Source: Thermomonas carbonis (lineage in GTDB: Bacteria > Pseudomonadota > Gammaproteobacteria > Xanthomonadales > Xanthomonadaceae). From it: 64,000 bases of DNA. A program made the position numbers and the translations under genes. Below the pieces are notes generated by a model. The model was not told where the DNA came from and did not search any database. It saw only the letters and a program-made list of their open reading frames with translations. This document shows positions 37,598 through 46,414 of the stretch, one piece after another. The first letter of the stretch is position 1. Every line of letters starts with the position of its first letter. Location: assembly GCF_014396975.1 (NCBI RefSeq), contig NZ_CP060719.1:964001-1028000 (forward strand). Direction: 5' to 3'.

Positions 37598-39171
37598 GGC
37601 TGCAGGGGGATTCCGGCGGCAGTCAATGTGTCCCTGAGGGATGAAAGCTGGTTCCAGTAGCGACGGGAGCTGTGAACTGAACGCAGATGGATGGGTTCAC
37701 GCACTTGCGCTGCGCTGGCGGTGGCAAACACCTGACCGGCCTTCGGCAAATCCAGCGCCGCATCGTTCCACTCCAGCTGGCACCAGGCGTAGATGCGTCT
37801 TGCTTCGATTTCCGGCGTCGTCACCAGGTCTTCGTACTGCACGCTCAGGATTCGGTCTGGCATCGCCATGTGCCAATGACGCATGAATTGGTCATATGCA
37901 ATGTAGTACCGGGCAAGATCCTCGAGGTCGCAGGCAAAATCGTACGCACCGAAGAACAAGGTCTTGAACAGCGCGTAGCAGTTGTCCAGGGGATCCCGCC
38001 AAAGGTGGATGATCTTGGCGCGGGGCAATGCCATTCGGATCGCGCCGCAGTAGAAAAAGTTCAGGGGCGCCTTGTCGATGAACACTCGATGCCCGCCAGC
38101 GGCTTCGCGCGCGCCGCGCATGTACTCGCGACCAAGGGCTGGAAAATCGATTCCCAGTGACGCTGCCGCGGGCGTCAGGTCGGCGCGGGTGTCGGCGATG
38201 TGCGCTACGGCTTCGGTCAGGAGGTTGGGGAAGTCAGGCAACTCACCCGCGGATCGTACCTGTCCGGACTGGGTCAGGAATCGCTCGACCAGCGTGGTTC
38301 CGCTGCGAGGCATCCCGAGGACGAAGATCGCACCTTCCCCGGCATCACCATCCGTTGCTTGTGTCTGAAACGCCTCAGCCGTGTATGCCGCCTGCATCGC
38401 ACGCATCGCCGCGATGTCATGGCGCACGTCATATCGCAGGGTGCTTCGCTGCGCTGCTGCGCCGATGCGCAACGCGGAAAACGATTCATCGAACTCCCCG
38501 AGGTCCTCGAGTTCCTTCGCCAATGCGTAGTGCAGGGATGCCGTGTCCGCCTGGGTTCGGGTGCCTTGCCGGATCTTTTCGCGCAGATCCGCTACGTGGT
38601 TGCGCTGCGGTGTCTGCTTGCGCAGCGTCGCGCGCAGATACATCGCATACGCACTCTGGGGCGAGTTCGCTGGAATCCGGTCAAGATCGCGTTCAGCCTG
38701 CTCCGACGCACCGCTGAAGAAGCGCGCAAGCGCAAGCTCGTACACAAGGCCAGGCTCGTCGCCAATCAGTGTGCGCGCCGCATCGAAATAGCGGATGGCC
38801 TCGGATTGCATGTTGCAGCGATAGCAGAGGTTCCCGAGAAGCCAGAGAAGATTGCCATTGCTTGTCGCCTGGGTTGCCACGTCCTTGACGAGCGGTGGAA
38901 TTTCCGCGCGTCTACGCATTTCCAGGAGCAGCCGACCCTTCTTGAGTTTGAGGATGGGGTTCCCGCCACTTGCAACGATGGCGCGCTCCATCAGCGCCAG
39001 GGCCTCGACTAGCTTCTCGTCCATCAGGTGCGCTTCGGCAGCAAGCACCAGCGCATGCGGATTCTCGGGCGAGGACCGAAGGATCTGGTCGCTCAACCGG
39101 AGTGCGTCCAATGGTCGCCCCTGGCGCAGCAGTTGATAGCCCAGCTTGACTTGCGCCGGCGATTCGGTCAT
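37594..39171 (-). CDS. TPR-sulfotransferase family protein
   Basis: A 525-aa protein. Residues 1-~270 are tetratricopeptide-like helices. The C-terminal half is a sulfotransferase: the PAPS 5'-phosphosulfate loop is GMPRSGTTLVERFL (286-299), 'HLWRDPLDNCYALFKTLFFG' contains the 3'-phosphate motif (R-D-P), and 'VQYEDLVTTPE' is the tyrosylprotein-sulfotransferase-like region. It would transfer sulfate from PAPS to an unknown acceptor. ATG 39171 is chosen; a TTG at 39216 would extend it by 15 residues. A 38-aa ORF lies 47 bp upstream on the same strand. Base composition is a little lower in GC than neighbours, and it sits beside gene relics, suggesting acquisition. Confidence 0.85.
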   Translation of the reverse strand: MTESPAQVKLGYQLLRQGRPLDALRLSDQILRSSPENPHALVLAAEAHLMDEKLVEALALMERAIVASGGNPILKLKKGRLLLEMRRRAEIPPLVKDVATQATSNGNLLWLLGNLCYRCNMQSEAIRYFDAARTLIGDEPGLVYELALARFFSGASEQAERDLDRIPANSPQSAYAMYLRATLRKQTPQRNHVADLREKIRQGTRTQADTASLHYALAKELEDLGEFDESFSALRIGAAAQRSTLRYDVRHDIAAMRAMQAAYTAEAFQTQATDGDAGEGAIFVLGMPRSGTTLVERFLTQSGQVRSAGELPDFPNLLTEAVAHIADTRADLTPAAASLGIDFPALGREYMRGAREAAGGHRVFIDKAPLNFFYCGAIRMALPRAKIIHLWRDPLDNCYALFKTLFFGAYDFACDLEDLARYYIAYDQFMRHWHMAMPDRILSVQYEDLVTTPEIEARRIYAWCQLEWNDAALDLPKAGQVFATASAAQVREPIHLRSVHSSRRYWNQLSSLRDTLTAAGIPLQP

Positions 39172-39218
39172 CCCTCGAGCACCCCTGCCATTCGCGATAT
39201 CTCCCGTCGCCGGCAAGA

Positions 39219-39335
39219 TCAGGTAGCAGCGTCCTTGAGCTTCTCAAGCGGACGAACGCACAGCTTCATCGAGGCAGGCTTGGCTGCAAACGATAATTCT
39301 TCCATGGCGAACGGAGCCGGTTGCTTGGTTGCCAT
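39219..39335 (-). CDS. Small 38-aa ORF upstream of the TPR-sulfotransferase
   Basis: The peptide begins MATKQPAPFAMEELSFAAKP and ends LCVRPLEKLKDAAT. GAGGAA is spaced 8 bp from ATG 39335, a good ribosome-binding site. It ends 47 bp before the sulfotransferase. It has one Cys, three Ser/Thr sites in the core and no Tyr, so it is not a tyrosine-sulfation substrate like RaxX. No family is recognised. It may be a substrate or leader for the enzyme, or just a short co-transcribed ORF. Confidence 0.45.
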   Translation of the reverse strand: MATKQPAPFAMEELSFAAKPASMKLCVRPLEKLKDAAT

Positions 39336-39597
39336 TCGTGTTCTTCCTCAGGATCTTTGACTGCGCGCGAGGCCCCGATTGGATCATCGTTGGGGTGGAA
39401 TGTCACCTCACGATTCCTGCCAGGGGAAGTGGTCTCAGGCGTCCAGGATCGTCCTCCCGCGCGCGCCATGGCGATCCGATTCTCGCAGTTGCCTCCACAT
39501 TCGATCTTCGCCGCATGAGGGGGTGACTGACTTCCTGCACATGTTCCTGCGCCGGATCGGCGCAGGATGCGCGAGTCATCCACGCGAGGCTTCGCCC

Positions 39598-41697
39598 ATG
39601 TCGTCCATGTCCCTTCGCCGCGCCGTGCTCGCGCTGGCCATCCTTGCATCGCTCGCCGCCTGCGACCGCGGCACGACCTCGACGCAACCCACGCCTGCTG
39701 CCACCGCTGCAGCTGTGGCAGCGACGTCCGGCATCGACCTGGCCGGCATCGACAAGGCCGTGCAGCCGGGCGACGACTTCGACGCGTACGCCAACGGCGC
39801 GTGGAAGCAAGCGACAGAAATCCCGGAGGATCGGGCCAACGTGAGCACGTTCTTCTACATCGCCGAGCGCGGCGAGAAGCGCCTGGCCGACCTCATCCAG
39901 GGCCTGGACAAATCCGAAGCGGCGGCGGGCAGCAACGAGCGCAAGATCGCCGACTACTACGCCGCGTTCATGGACGAGGCCGGCATCGAGTCGCGCGGTT
40001 TGGCACCGCTGCAGCCGACGCTGGACAAGGTGTCCGCGATCAGCGACCGCACTTCGCTCTCGCGCTACCTGGGCGGGCAGGTGCGCGCGGACACCGATCC
40101 GCTCAACGACACGAATTTCCACACCGACAATCTGTTCGGCCTGTTCGTGGCGCAGGGACTGGAAGATCCGTCGAAGAACGTGGGCTACCTGATGCAGGGC
40201 GGCCTGGGCATGCCGGACCGCGAGTACTACCTGGCCAGCGGTCCCGGCATGGACGCCAACCGTGCCGCCTACCAGGCCTACATCGCGTCGCTCCTCACGC
40301 TCGCCGGCGATGCCGATGCGGACCGCAAGGCGAAGACGATCTTCGACCTGGAGATGAAGATCGCGAAGGCGCACGCCAACGTGATCGACAGCCAGGACGT
40401 GCACAAGGCCAACAATCCCTGGCCCACGGCGGATCTGGCGAAGCAGGCACCCGGCATCGACTGGAGCGCATTCCTCGATGGCGCCGGGCTGGCCAGCCAG
40501 CAGACGATCTTCGCGTGGCAACCGCAGGCGATCAGCAAGCTCTCCGCGCTGGTCGCCAGCGAGCCCTTGCAGACGTGGAAGGACTACCTGCAGTTCCGTG
40601 CGATCGACCACAGCGCAAGCCTGTTGCCGAAAGCCTACGCAGACCTCAAGTTCGCCTTCTACAACACGCAGTTGCAGGGCACCGTCCAGCAGCGCGACCG
40701 CTGGAAGCGCGCGATCGCCGACACCAACGGCGCACTGGGCGATGCCATCGGCCAGTTGTACGTGAAGCAGTATTTCCCGGCCTCGTCCAAGGCACGGGTC
40801 GAGGCGATGGTCAGCAACATCCTGGCTGCATTCCGCGACGGCGTGGACCAGCTGGCGTGGATGTCGCCGGAGACCAGGCAGATCGCCAAGACCAAGGCCG
40901 AGACGATGCTGGTCGGCGTGGGCTATCCGGACAGCTGGCGCGACTACTCGGCCTACGAAGTGAAGCGCGATGATCCGCTGGGCAATGCGCTGCGCGCGGA
41001 GCAGGCAGAGTATCGCCACCAGACCGCCAAGCTCGGCAAGGCACCGGATCGCAAAGAATGGTGGATGACGCCGCAGCGGGTCAATGCCGTGCAATTGCCG
41101 CTGCAGAACGCGATGAATTTCCCGGCCGCGATCCTGGAAGCACCGTTCTTCGATCCCAAGGCCGACGATGCCGCGAACTACGGCGCGATCGGCGCGGTGA
41201 TCGGCCACGAGGTCAGCCACGGCTTCGACAACCTCGGATCCGCGTTCGATGCCGAAGGTCGCCTGCGCAACTGGTGGACGAAGGACGATGCCGCGCATTT
41301 CAAGGCCGCCACCGACAAGCTCGTCGCGCAATACAACAGCTACGAGGCATTGCCGGGCCTGACGCTCAATGGCGAACAGACGCTGGGCGAGAACATCGCC
41401 GATGTCGCCGGGCTGCAGGCGGCGTACACCGCGTACCGCGCGTCCTTGGGCGGCAAGCCGGCACCGGTGATCGACGGGCTCACGGGCGACGAACGTTTCT
41501 TCCTTGCCTTCGGCCAGGCATGGCGGGCGAAATTCCGCGACGAATCGCTGCGTGCGCAGGTGATCGGCGGTGGCCATTCGCCGGCACGCTGGCGCGCACT
41601 GACCGTGCGCAACATCGACGCCTGGTACGAGACCTTCAAGGTCAAGGACGGCCAGAAGCTGTATCTCAAGCCCGAGGATCGGGTGAAGATCTGGTAA
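39598..41697 (+). CDS. M13 family zinc metallopeptidase (neprilysin-like lipoprotein)
   Basis: A 699-aa endopeptidase with a lipobox (AILASLAAC, Cys at about 21), so it is likely anchored in the outer membrane or periplasm. The catalytic HEVSH is H537-H541 ('IGHEVSHGFDNLGSAFD'). 'GENIADVAGL' carries the third zinc ligand Glu and the catalytic Asp of the ENxAD motif. 'NAMNFPAAILEAPFF' and 'RVNAVQLPLQN' are the NAxY/F-type substrate region. It cleaves small peptides in characterised relatives. ATG 39598 is the last start that keeps the signal peptide. It is a single gene. Confidence 0.95.
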   Translation: MSSMSLRRAVLALAILASLAACDRGTTSTQPTPAATAAAVAATSGIDLAGIDKAVQPGDDFDAYANGAWKQATEIPEDRANVSTFFYIAERGEKRLADLIQGLDKSEAAAGSNERKIADYYAAFMDEAGIESRGLAPLQPTLDKVSAISDRTSLSRYLGGQVRADTDPLNDTNFHTDNLFGLFVAQGLEDPSKNVGYLMQGGLGMPDREYYLASGPGMDANRAAYQAYIASLLTLAGDADADRKAKTIFDLEMKIAKAHANVIDSQDVHKANNPWPTADLAKQAPGIDWSAFLDGAGLASQQTIFAWQPQAISKLSALVASEPLQTWKDYLQFRAIDHSASLLPKAYADLKFAFYNTQLQGTVQQRDRWKRAIADTNGALGDAIGQLYVKQYFPASSKARVEAMVSNILAAFRDGVDQLAWMSPETRQIAKTKAETMLVGVGYPDSWRDYSAYEVKRDDPLGNALRAEQAEYRHQTAKLGKAPDRKEWWMTPQRVNAVQLPLQNAMNFPAAILEAPFFDPKADDAANYGAIGAVIGHEVSHGFDNLGSAFDAEGRLRNWWTKDDAAHFKAATDKLVAQYNSYEALPGLTLNGEQTLGENIADVAGLQAAYTAYRASLGGKPAPVIDGLTGDERFFLAFGQAWRAKFRDESLRAQVIGGGHSPARWRALTVRNIDAWYETFKVKDGQKLYLKPEDRVKIW

Positions 41698-41799
41698 TCC
41701 GGGGCATCGCAACGGGAACTGAAACGCCGGCAGCTGCCGGCGTTTCCTTGTCGAGGCGTCGTGCCGGACGGAGGTGGCACGTCCCTGTGCCGTGTCGAA

Positions 41800-42450
41800 T
41801 CAGAGGTCGAAGCCGAAACCGCCGCCGACGGCGGATTCGCCATTGCTGAAACTCGCGCCGAACGAGAACGATCCGCGGTCGCCGATGCGCTTGCCGTAGC
41901 CGATCGACACCGCGCCCTGCCCGCCCTGCGCGCCGACGCCAAGCGCGATGCGGCCCTTCGCGGAATCGCCGTTCGCCGCGTTCACCGCCATGTGGGTCAT
42001 CGCGCTGCCCATCGCGCCGATCTGGTCGATGCGCCTGTCGGTCTGCGCGAAGCGGCGGTCCACTTGCTGCTGGTATTGGGTGAAGGTGTCGTTCCAGGCG
42101 GCGAACTTCACGTCTGTATGGGCTTTCGCCGAGTTCAGCGTCTGCGTGGCAGTGGTGTCGGTGTACGCCTTCGATGCGGTGAGCGTCGCCGCGTCACCTG
42201 CATTGGCATGCGCCTTCGCGGCGGCGAGGGTCGCGTCGTCGCCGATCTCCGCATGCTTTTGCGCGGCCGCCAGCACCTGCTGGTCGCGGCTTTCCATCTG
42301 CGCGACATTCACCGCATCGGAGGGGTCGGTGCCCGCGGCGACATTCTTGATCTGCTGGTTCTGCGCGTCATGGGCGATGGCCAGCGGTGGCAGCAAGAGG
42401 GCCAGCAGGAGGGTGGCGGCGAGCGGAACAGGACGGTGGCGAAGGCGCAT
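41800..42450 (-). CDS. Minimal YadA-like trimeric adhesin/anchor
   Basis: A 216-aa protein. A signal peptide (LAATLLLALLLPPLAIA) is followed by a head-like 'QNQQIKNVAAGTDPSDAVNVAQM' (the YadA stalk/neck motif). Then come ~80 residues of alanine-rich repeats ('GDDATLAAAKAHANAGDAATLTASKAYTDT') and a C-terminal ~75-residue YadA anchor ('MGSAMTHMAVNAA ... GRIALGVGAQGGQGAVSIGYGKRIGDRGSFSFGASF') ending GFGFDL. Known family members have far longer passengers. GGAG precedes ATG 42450. It lies 118 bp downstream of the kinase gene on the same strand. Confidence 0.85.
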   Translation of the reverse strand: MRLRHRPVPLAATLLLALLLPPLAIAHDAQNQQIKNVAAGTDPSDAVNVAQMESRDQQVLAAAQKHAEIGDDATLAAAKAHANAGDAATLTASKAYTDTTATQTLNSAKAHTDVKFAAWNDTFTQYQQQVDRRFAQTDRRIDQIGAMGSAMTHMAVNAANGDSAKGRIALGVGAQGGQGAVSIGYGKRIGDRGSFSFGASFSNGESAVGGGFGFDL

Positions 42451-42568
42451 CGGGGGATCTCCGGGAAAAGCGCCTGACTGGCGCGGTTCCGGGGATACGC
42501 GGCGATGCGGCAAAGGCTGACATCGATATGACCGATCCGCATGCGTCGCAAGCGCCTGTGCTGCTCGA

Positions 42569-44995
42569 TCAGCTGCGCGAATGCGCGCGCGCGCATTCGC
42601 CGAGCCACCGCTGTCCGAGCCGCTGCTGCCAGGGCTCGGCCCGCCTGGAGTCCGTGAACTGCGCCACCTTGTCCTGCAATCCTGCATCGCAGGTGCTGCG
42701 CGCCATCGCAACCTGCTCCAGGTCACCCCGGACCTCGGGCGTATAGCCGGCGCCCCGCACGCTGCGTGCACGAGCCAGCGCAACGCGTGCCTGGTCCGGC
42801 TTGCCCAGCATCAGCAGGGCAACACCGCGAAGTCCGGCAAGGTCGGCATGGGTGCTGTGCCCGGCGCTGAAGGCATGCGCGGCCAACCGCTCCAGTTCGT
42901 CGATGCGGGCCAGTGCCTGTTCGGGGCGATCCTGGGCGAGGTCGAGCGCGGCCAGCTCCAGTTGCGCGAAAGCCAGGCGCGGATGACCCAGGCCATAATG
43001 CTGGCGCGCGCGCGCGACCATCGGTTCGAGGCGCGCGCGTGCTTCCGGCAGGCGGTCGAGCCGGCGCAGGGTGACGCCCAGTTGCGCGCCGACCATCAAT
43101 TCGCTGTCGGTGTTGCGCGGTCGCAGTTGCATCGCGGTGGCTTCGGCTTCGGCCAGCCAGGCATAGGCACGCGCGTGCTCGCTGGCTTCGTTCGCGGCGG
43201 CAATGGCGTTCAGCAGGTTCTTGATGTGCGCGTCGGCCGCGTTCGGGCCCAGCTTGCGGCCCAGCGCGACTGACGCATCGAACTGCAGCCAGGCGCGATC
43301 GGGCTGGCCGTTGACGAAATACGCCAACCCCAGGGCCGATGACGTCTTCGCGAACGTCGGGCCATCGGCAAGTCCGGCGCTGACCAGGAGACGGTGCGAT
43401 GCCTGCGCGTGCTCGAGGAAATGGCGCGGGTCGTCCTGGAAATAGTGCGCCCATGCCTGCACCCGCAGCGCTTCGGCCAGCGCCTGCGGATTGCCGTCGC
43501 GACGCAGCTGGGCGACGGCGCGCTGCTGCAGTTCCAGCGCGCGCGGGTATTCGCCGAGCTCGTTGTGCACCTGCGCCAACGCCTGCCAGATCGCGCCGAC
43601 CGCAGGCGGCGATTGCGCGCCGGCGACGGCCTCCTCCAGTTGCGTCTCGCCCTTGCGCAAGAGCTCCCGTGCGCTGATCTCGCCGCCGCGGGTGGCGGCC
43701 GGGCTTGCGGCGCGGAACAGGGTGACCAGGTAGCCGCTGACCGCCTGCGCGGCGTCGCGCTCGCGTTCCGCCTGCGCGCGATCGACGGCGGCCTGTCGCT
43801 CCGCGGTCACGGCGCGCGCGCGCGCGCGTTCGGTATGCCCGAGTGCGTTGCTCAGGCTGTGGAAGTGGAAGCCGAGGAATGCCAGGCCGGCGACGCCTGC
43901 GGCGAGCGCCGGCCACCAGCGGCGCGCGGCGCGGCGCAAGCGGTAGCCGCGCTCGTCGCGACGTGCCTGCACGGGATTGCCGCGGAGCCAGCCTCGCAGG
44001 TCATCCGCCAGGGCGCGCGCACTGGGATAGCGTTCGTCCGGATCGCGCGCGGTCGCCAGGGCGACGATGCTGTCCAGGTCACCACGCAACTGCCGCTGCA
44101 GGCCTTCAGGCGTGGTACCGCGCACACGCGCACGGACATCGGCAATCGCGGGGGCCTCGCGGCGCACGCGCGCATGCTCGGCCGACATGCGCCCGGCGCT
44201 GCCGGCGCGCGGCAGGCCGGAGAGCAGCGCACGCGCCACCAGGCCGAGCTGGTAGACGTCGCTCGCGGTAGTGACCGGATCGCCCTGCTGCTGTTCCGGT
44301 GCCGCCCAGGCCGGGGTCATTGCATGGGTCTGCGTGCGCTCGCCGTCGTGCTCGTCCAGCAGGCGGGCGATGCCGAAATCGAGCAGCTTGGCGTGCCCTT
44401 CCCCGTCCACCAGGATGTTCGACGGCTTGATGTCGCGATGCACGATCAGTTGCCGATGCGCATGGTCCACGGCATCGCAGGCCTGTGCCATCAGCTCCAC
44501 ACGACGGGCCAGCGATGCGCCCTGGGCGTCGCACCAGGTGGCGATGTCGTCGCCTCGCACCAGCTCCATCGCCAGCCAGGGCTTGCCGGCATCGTCGATG
44601 CCGCCGTCTAGCAACTGCGCGATGTGCGGGTGCTGCAGTCGCGCCAGCAACTGCCGCTCGCGCACGAAGCGCGCGGCCAGCGATGCATGGCCAGCCCAGA
44701 TGCGCTTGATCGCCACGTCCTTTTCGAACGCGCCGTCGACGCGGCGTGCGCGGAACACTTCGCCCATCCCGCCCTGGCCGATGCGTTCGAGCAACTGGTA
44801 GGGACCGACGCGCTGGTCGAGCGGCGCGTCGTGCAGGTCGTCGTCCGCCACCCGCGACAGCAAGGTTTCCACCCGCGCCCGCAGTTCCGGCTCGATGCCA
44901 GCCAACGCCGTGGCGCGTGCCGATGCATCAATGTCCAGCAGGTCGCGGACCAGGTGCAGGGCGCGTTGTTCGAAGGTGGCGTCGGTCGCGGTCAT
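42569..44995 (-). CDS. Membrane Ser/Thr protein kinase with TPR sensor (sigma-linked, copy 1)
   Basis: An 808-aa Hanks-type kinase. GQGGMGEV (74-81) is the glycine loop, K97 the ATP lysine, HRDIKPSN (186-193) the catalytic loop and DFG 206-208; 'APEQQQGD' is the activation-segment end. One membrane helix (~395-413) leads to a long extracytoplasmic TPR-like region. It lies 65 bp downstream of an ECF sigma gene with no anti-sigma factor. In Vibrio parahaemolyticus, EcfP (ECF43) is activated by threonine phosphorylation by the kinase PknT; this pair has the same layout. All catalytic residues are present. Confidence 0.92.
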   Translation of the reverse strand: MTATDATFEQRALHLVRDLLDIDASARATALAGIEPELRARVETLLSRVADDDLHDAPLDQRVGPYQLLERIGQGGMGEVFRARRVDGAFEKDVAIKRIWAGHASLAARFVRERQLLARLQHPHIAQLLDGGIDDAGKPWLAMELVRGDDIATWCDAQGASLARRVELMAQACDAVDHAHRQLIVHRDIKPSNILVDGEGHAKLLDFGIARLLDEHDGERTQTHAMTPAWAAPEQQQGDPVTTASDVYQLGLVARALLSGLPRAGSAGRMSAEHARVRREAPAIADVRARVRGTTPEGLQRQLRGDLDSIVALATARDPDERYPSARALADDLRGWLRGNPVQARRDERGYRLRRAARRWWPALAAGVAGLAFLGFHFHSLSNALGHTERARARAVTAERQAAVDRAQAERERDAAQAVSGYLVTLFRAASPAATRGGEISARELLRKGETQLEEAVAGAQSPPAVGAIWQALAQVHNELGEYPRALELQQRAVAQLRRDGNPQALAEALRVQAWAHYFQDDPRHFLEHAQASHRLLVSAGLADGPTFAKTSSALGLAYFVNGQPDRAWLQFDASVALGRKLGPNAADAHIKNLLNAIAAANEASEHARAYAWLAEAEATAMQLRPRNTDSELMVGAQLGVTLRRLDRLPEARARLEPMVARARQHYGLGHPRLAFAQLELAALDLAQDRPEQALARIDELERLAAHAFSAGHSTHADLAGLRGVALLMLGKPDQARVALARARSVRGAGYTPEVRGDLEQVAMARSTCDAGLQDKVAQFTDSRRAEPWQQRLGQRWLGECARAHSRS

Positions 44996-45060
44996 GCCAG
45001 GGTCTGTCGATGCTGCGAGGGATACGCAATGCGATGCCGTTGCATGACATCGCCCATGCG

Positions 45061-45624
45061 TCAATCGCCCAGCCGATCCTTCAGCCATGCACGCGCGGCC
45101 GCCCAGTCCCGATACACGGTGCGTTCCTCCAGTTCCAGCATCGCCGCCACTTCGGCCACGCTCAGGCCGATGAAGTAGCGCAGCTCCACCACCTGCGCCA
45201 TGCGCGGCTCCAGCACCGCGAGTTCGGTCAGCGCCGCGTCCAGCTCCGGCAGGCGGGTCTGCTCGGGGATCGGCAGGTCCAGCGCCCGGGTGAAGTCGTC
45301 GCGCAGCCAGCCGCCGCCGTGCTTGTCGGCATTCGCGCTGCGGGCGCGGTCCACCAGCAGCTGGCGCATCATCCGAGCGGCGGTGTTGTAGAGGTGTTCG
45401 CGGCTCTGCAGTCGCTGCGGGACGTCGCGGTCGATCAGCTTCAGCAGCACGTCGTTGACCAGCGCGGTGGCCTGCAAGGTGTCATGTCCCTGTTGCCTGC
45501 TCAACTGGATGCGTGCGAGCCGTCGCAGTTCTGCGTAGACCTTCGGCAGCAATGCGTCCAGCGCGCCGCCATCGCCCGCGCTCCATCGCTGCATCAATTG
45601 CGTGATGTCGTCCGTGGCTGACAT
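45061..45624 (-). CDS. ECF sigma factor, kinase-linked (ECF43-like, copy 1)
   Basis: A 187-aa sigma factor. Region 2 covers about 8-90 ('TLQATALVNDVLLKLIDRD', 'REHLYNTAARMMRQLLVDRAR') and region 4 about 125-185 ('LEPRMAQVVELRYFIGLSVAEVAAMLELEERTVYRDWAAARAWLK'). No anti-sigma gene is adjacent; instead a kinase follows. T53 in 'QATALVND' lies where ECF43 proteins have a phosphorylated threonine in region 2.2, which is an inference from family layout. ATG 45624 is the only good start. Confidence 0.9.
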   Translation of the reverse strand: MSATDDITQLMQRWSAGDGGALDALLPKVYAELRRLARIQLSRQQGHDTLQATALVNDVLLKLIDRDVPQRLQSREHLYNTAARMMRQLLVDRARSANADKHGGGWLRDDFTRALDLPIPEQTRLPELDAALTELAVLEPRMAQVVELRYFIGLSVAEVAAMLELEERTVYRDWAAARAWLKDRLGD

Positions 45625-45683
45625 GGAGGGCGGCTTTCAGGGGATCCCGGATGATCCATTGCCGCTGGCACAGGGTCAATTCG

Positions 45684-46100
45684 TCACGGTTCGCCCTGCA
45701 TGTCGTGCAAGGTGCAGGCACGCGCGCGGCGACGCTGCGTCGCAAGGGCGGTCACCATCAGCGGACCGCTGCTGCCACCCTCTGCCTGTTGGGCCAGGTC
45801 GCTTCGTGTTTCGGCCCTGTCCCATGCCAGCCAGGCGCGCTGCGCGTCGCGCAGCGTGATGGCGCGCACGCCATCGCCGAACTGTTGCATCACGTTGCGA
45901 TAGAGGCGGTTGAGTTCGGCATCCCAACCGTCGAAAGCCACGCCTTGCGCATCGTGCATGTCGACGGTGACACCGCCGCTGGCCTCCATCGCCACCGCCA
46001 TCGCGGCATCGAGTGGATGCGCACGCGGCAGGTCACACCAATGGTCGTCGGCGTGGGCGGCACCCGCGAGCAGCAGGAGCAGCGTCGTGAAGGACTTCAT
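45684..46100 (-). CDS. LprI-like (DUF1311) exported protein
   Basis: A 138-aa protein with a signal peptide (KSFTTLLLLLAGAAHA) and an LprI/DUF1311-type helical domain ('ELNRLYRNVMQQFGD ... LRDAQRAWLAWDRAETRSDLAQ ... RARACTLHDM'), with Cys residues near each end. The name comes from a lysozyme-inhibitor lipoprotein; activity in this branch is unknown. ATG 46100 overlaps the upstream stop as ATGA. Confidence 0.8.
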   Translation of the reverse strand: MKSFTTLLLLLAGAAHADDHWCDLPRAHPLDAAMAVAMEASGGVTVDMHDAQGVAFDGWDAELNRLYRNVMQQFGDGVRAITLRDAQRAWLAWDRAETRSDLAQQAEGGSSGPLMVTALATQRRRARACTLHDMQGEP

Positions 46101-46414
46101 CCTGCCAGCACGCCAAGCAACACGCCTGTCGCCAGCGCCAGCATGAGCACTGCCGCGAGCATCGAAGCGCCGATGCCTGCGATGGCAGCGAGTGGATCCG
46201 GCATCTTCAGCTGCAACGCGCGGGTCATCCGCAACGCCGACCACGGTGCCGCGAGCAACGCCACCAGCAGACACCCGCCCACGCCGCCCACCAGCACGTT
46301 GCCCTGTTCGGTGTTCAAGCCATTGCCGCCCAGCAGGGCGAGCATCATCCATGCCGGCGCCAGCGCCAGCGTGCTTGCGAACGTGATGCCGGCGGCGATG
46401 CGCGGCGCGCTCAT
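46097..46414 (-). CDS. Small membrane protein in the M48/TPM cluster
   Basis: A 105-aa protein with about three hydrophobic helices (7-28, 38-58 and 78-103) and no known motif. Its ATG 46414 overlaps the stop of the M48/TPM gene, and its stop overlaps the LprI-like gene, so it is translationally coupled to both. Function is unknown. Confidence 0.65.
   Translation of the reverse strand: MSAPRIAAGITFASTLALAPAWMMLALLGGNGLNTEQGNVLVGGVGGCLLVALLAAPWSALRMTRALQLKMPDPLAAIAGIGASMLAAVLMLALATGVLLGVLAG

Noticed and set aside
37641..39012. Plus-strand open frames opposite the sulfotransferase
   Set aside because: They lack ribosome-binding sites and recognisable domains; the minus strand carries the clear PAPS-binding protein.
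39219..39335. RaxX/RaxST-like tyrosine-sulfated peptide system
   Set aside because: The 38-aa ORF has no tyrosine, and the enzyme has a large TPR part unlike RaxST.
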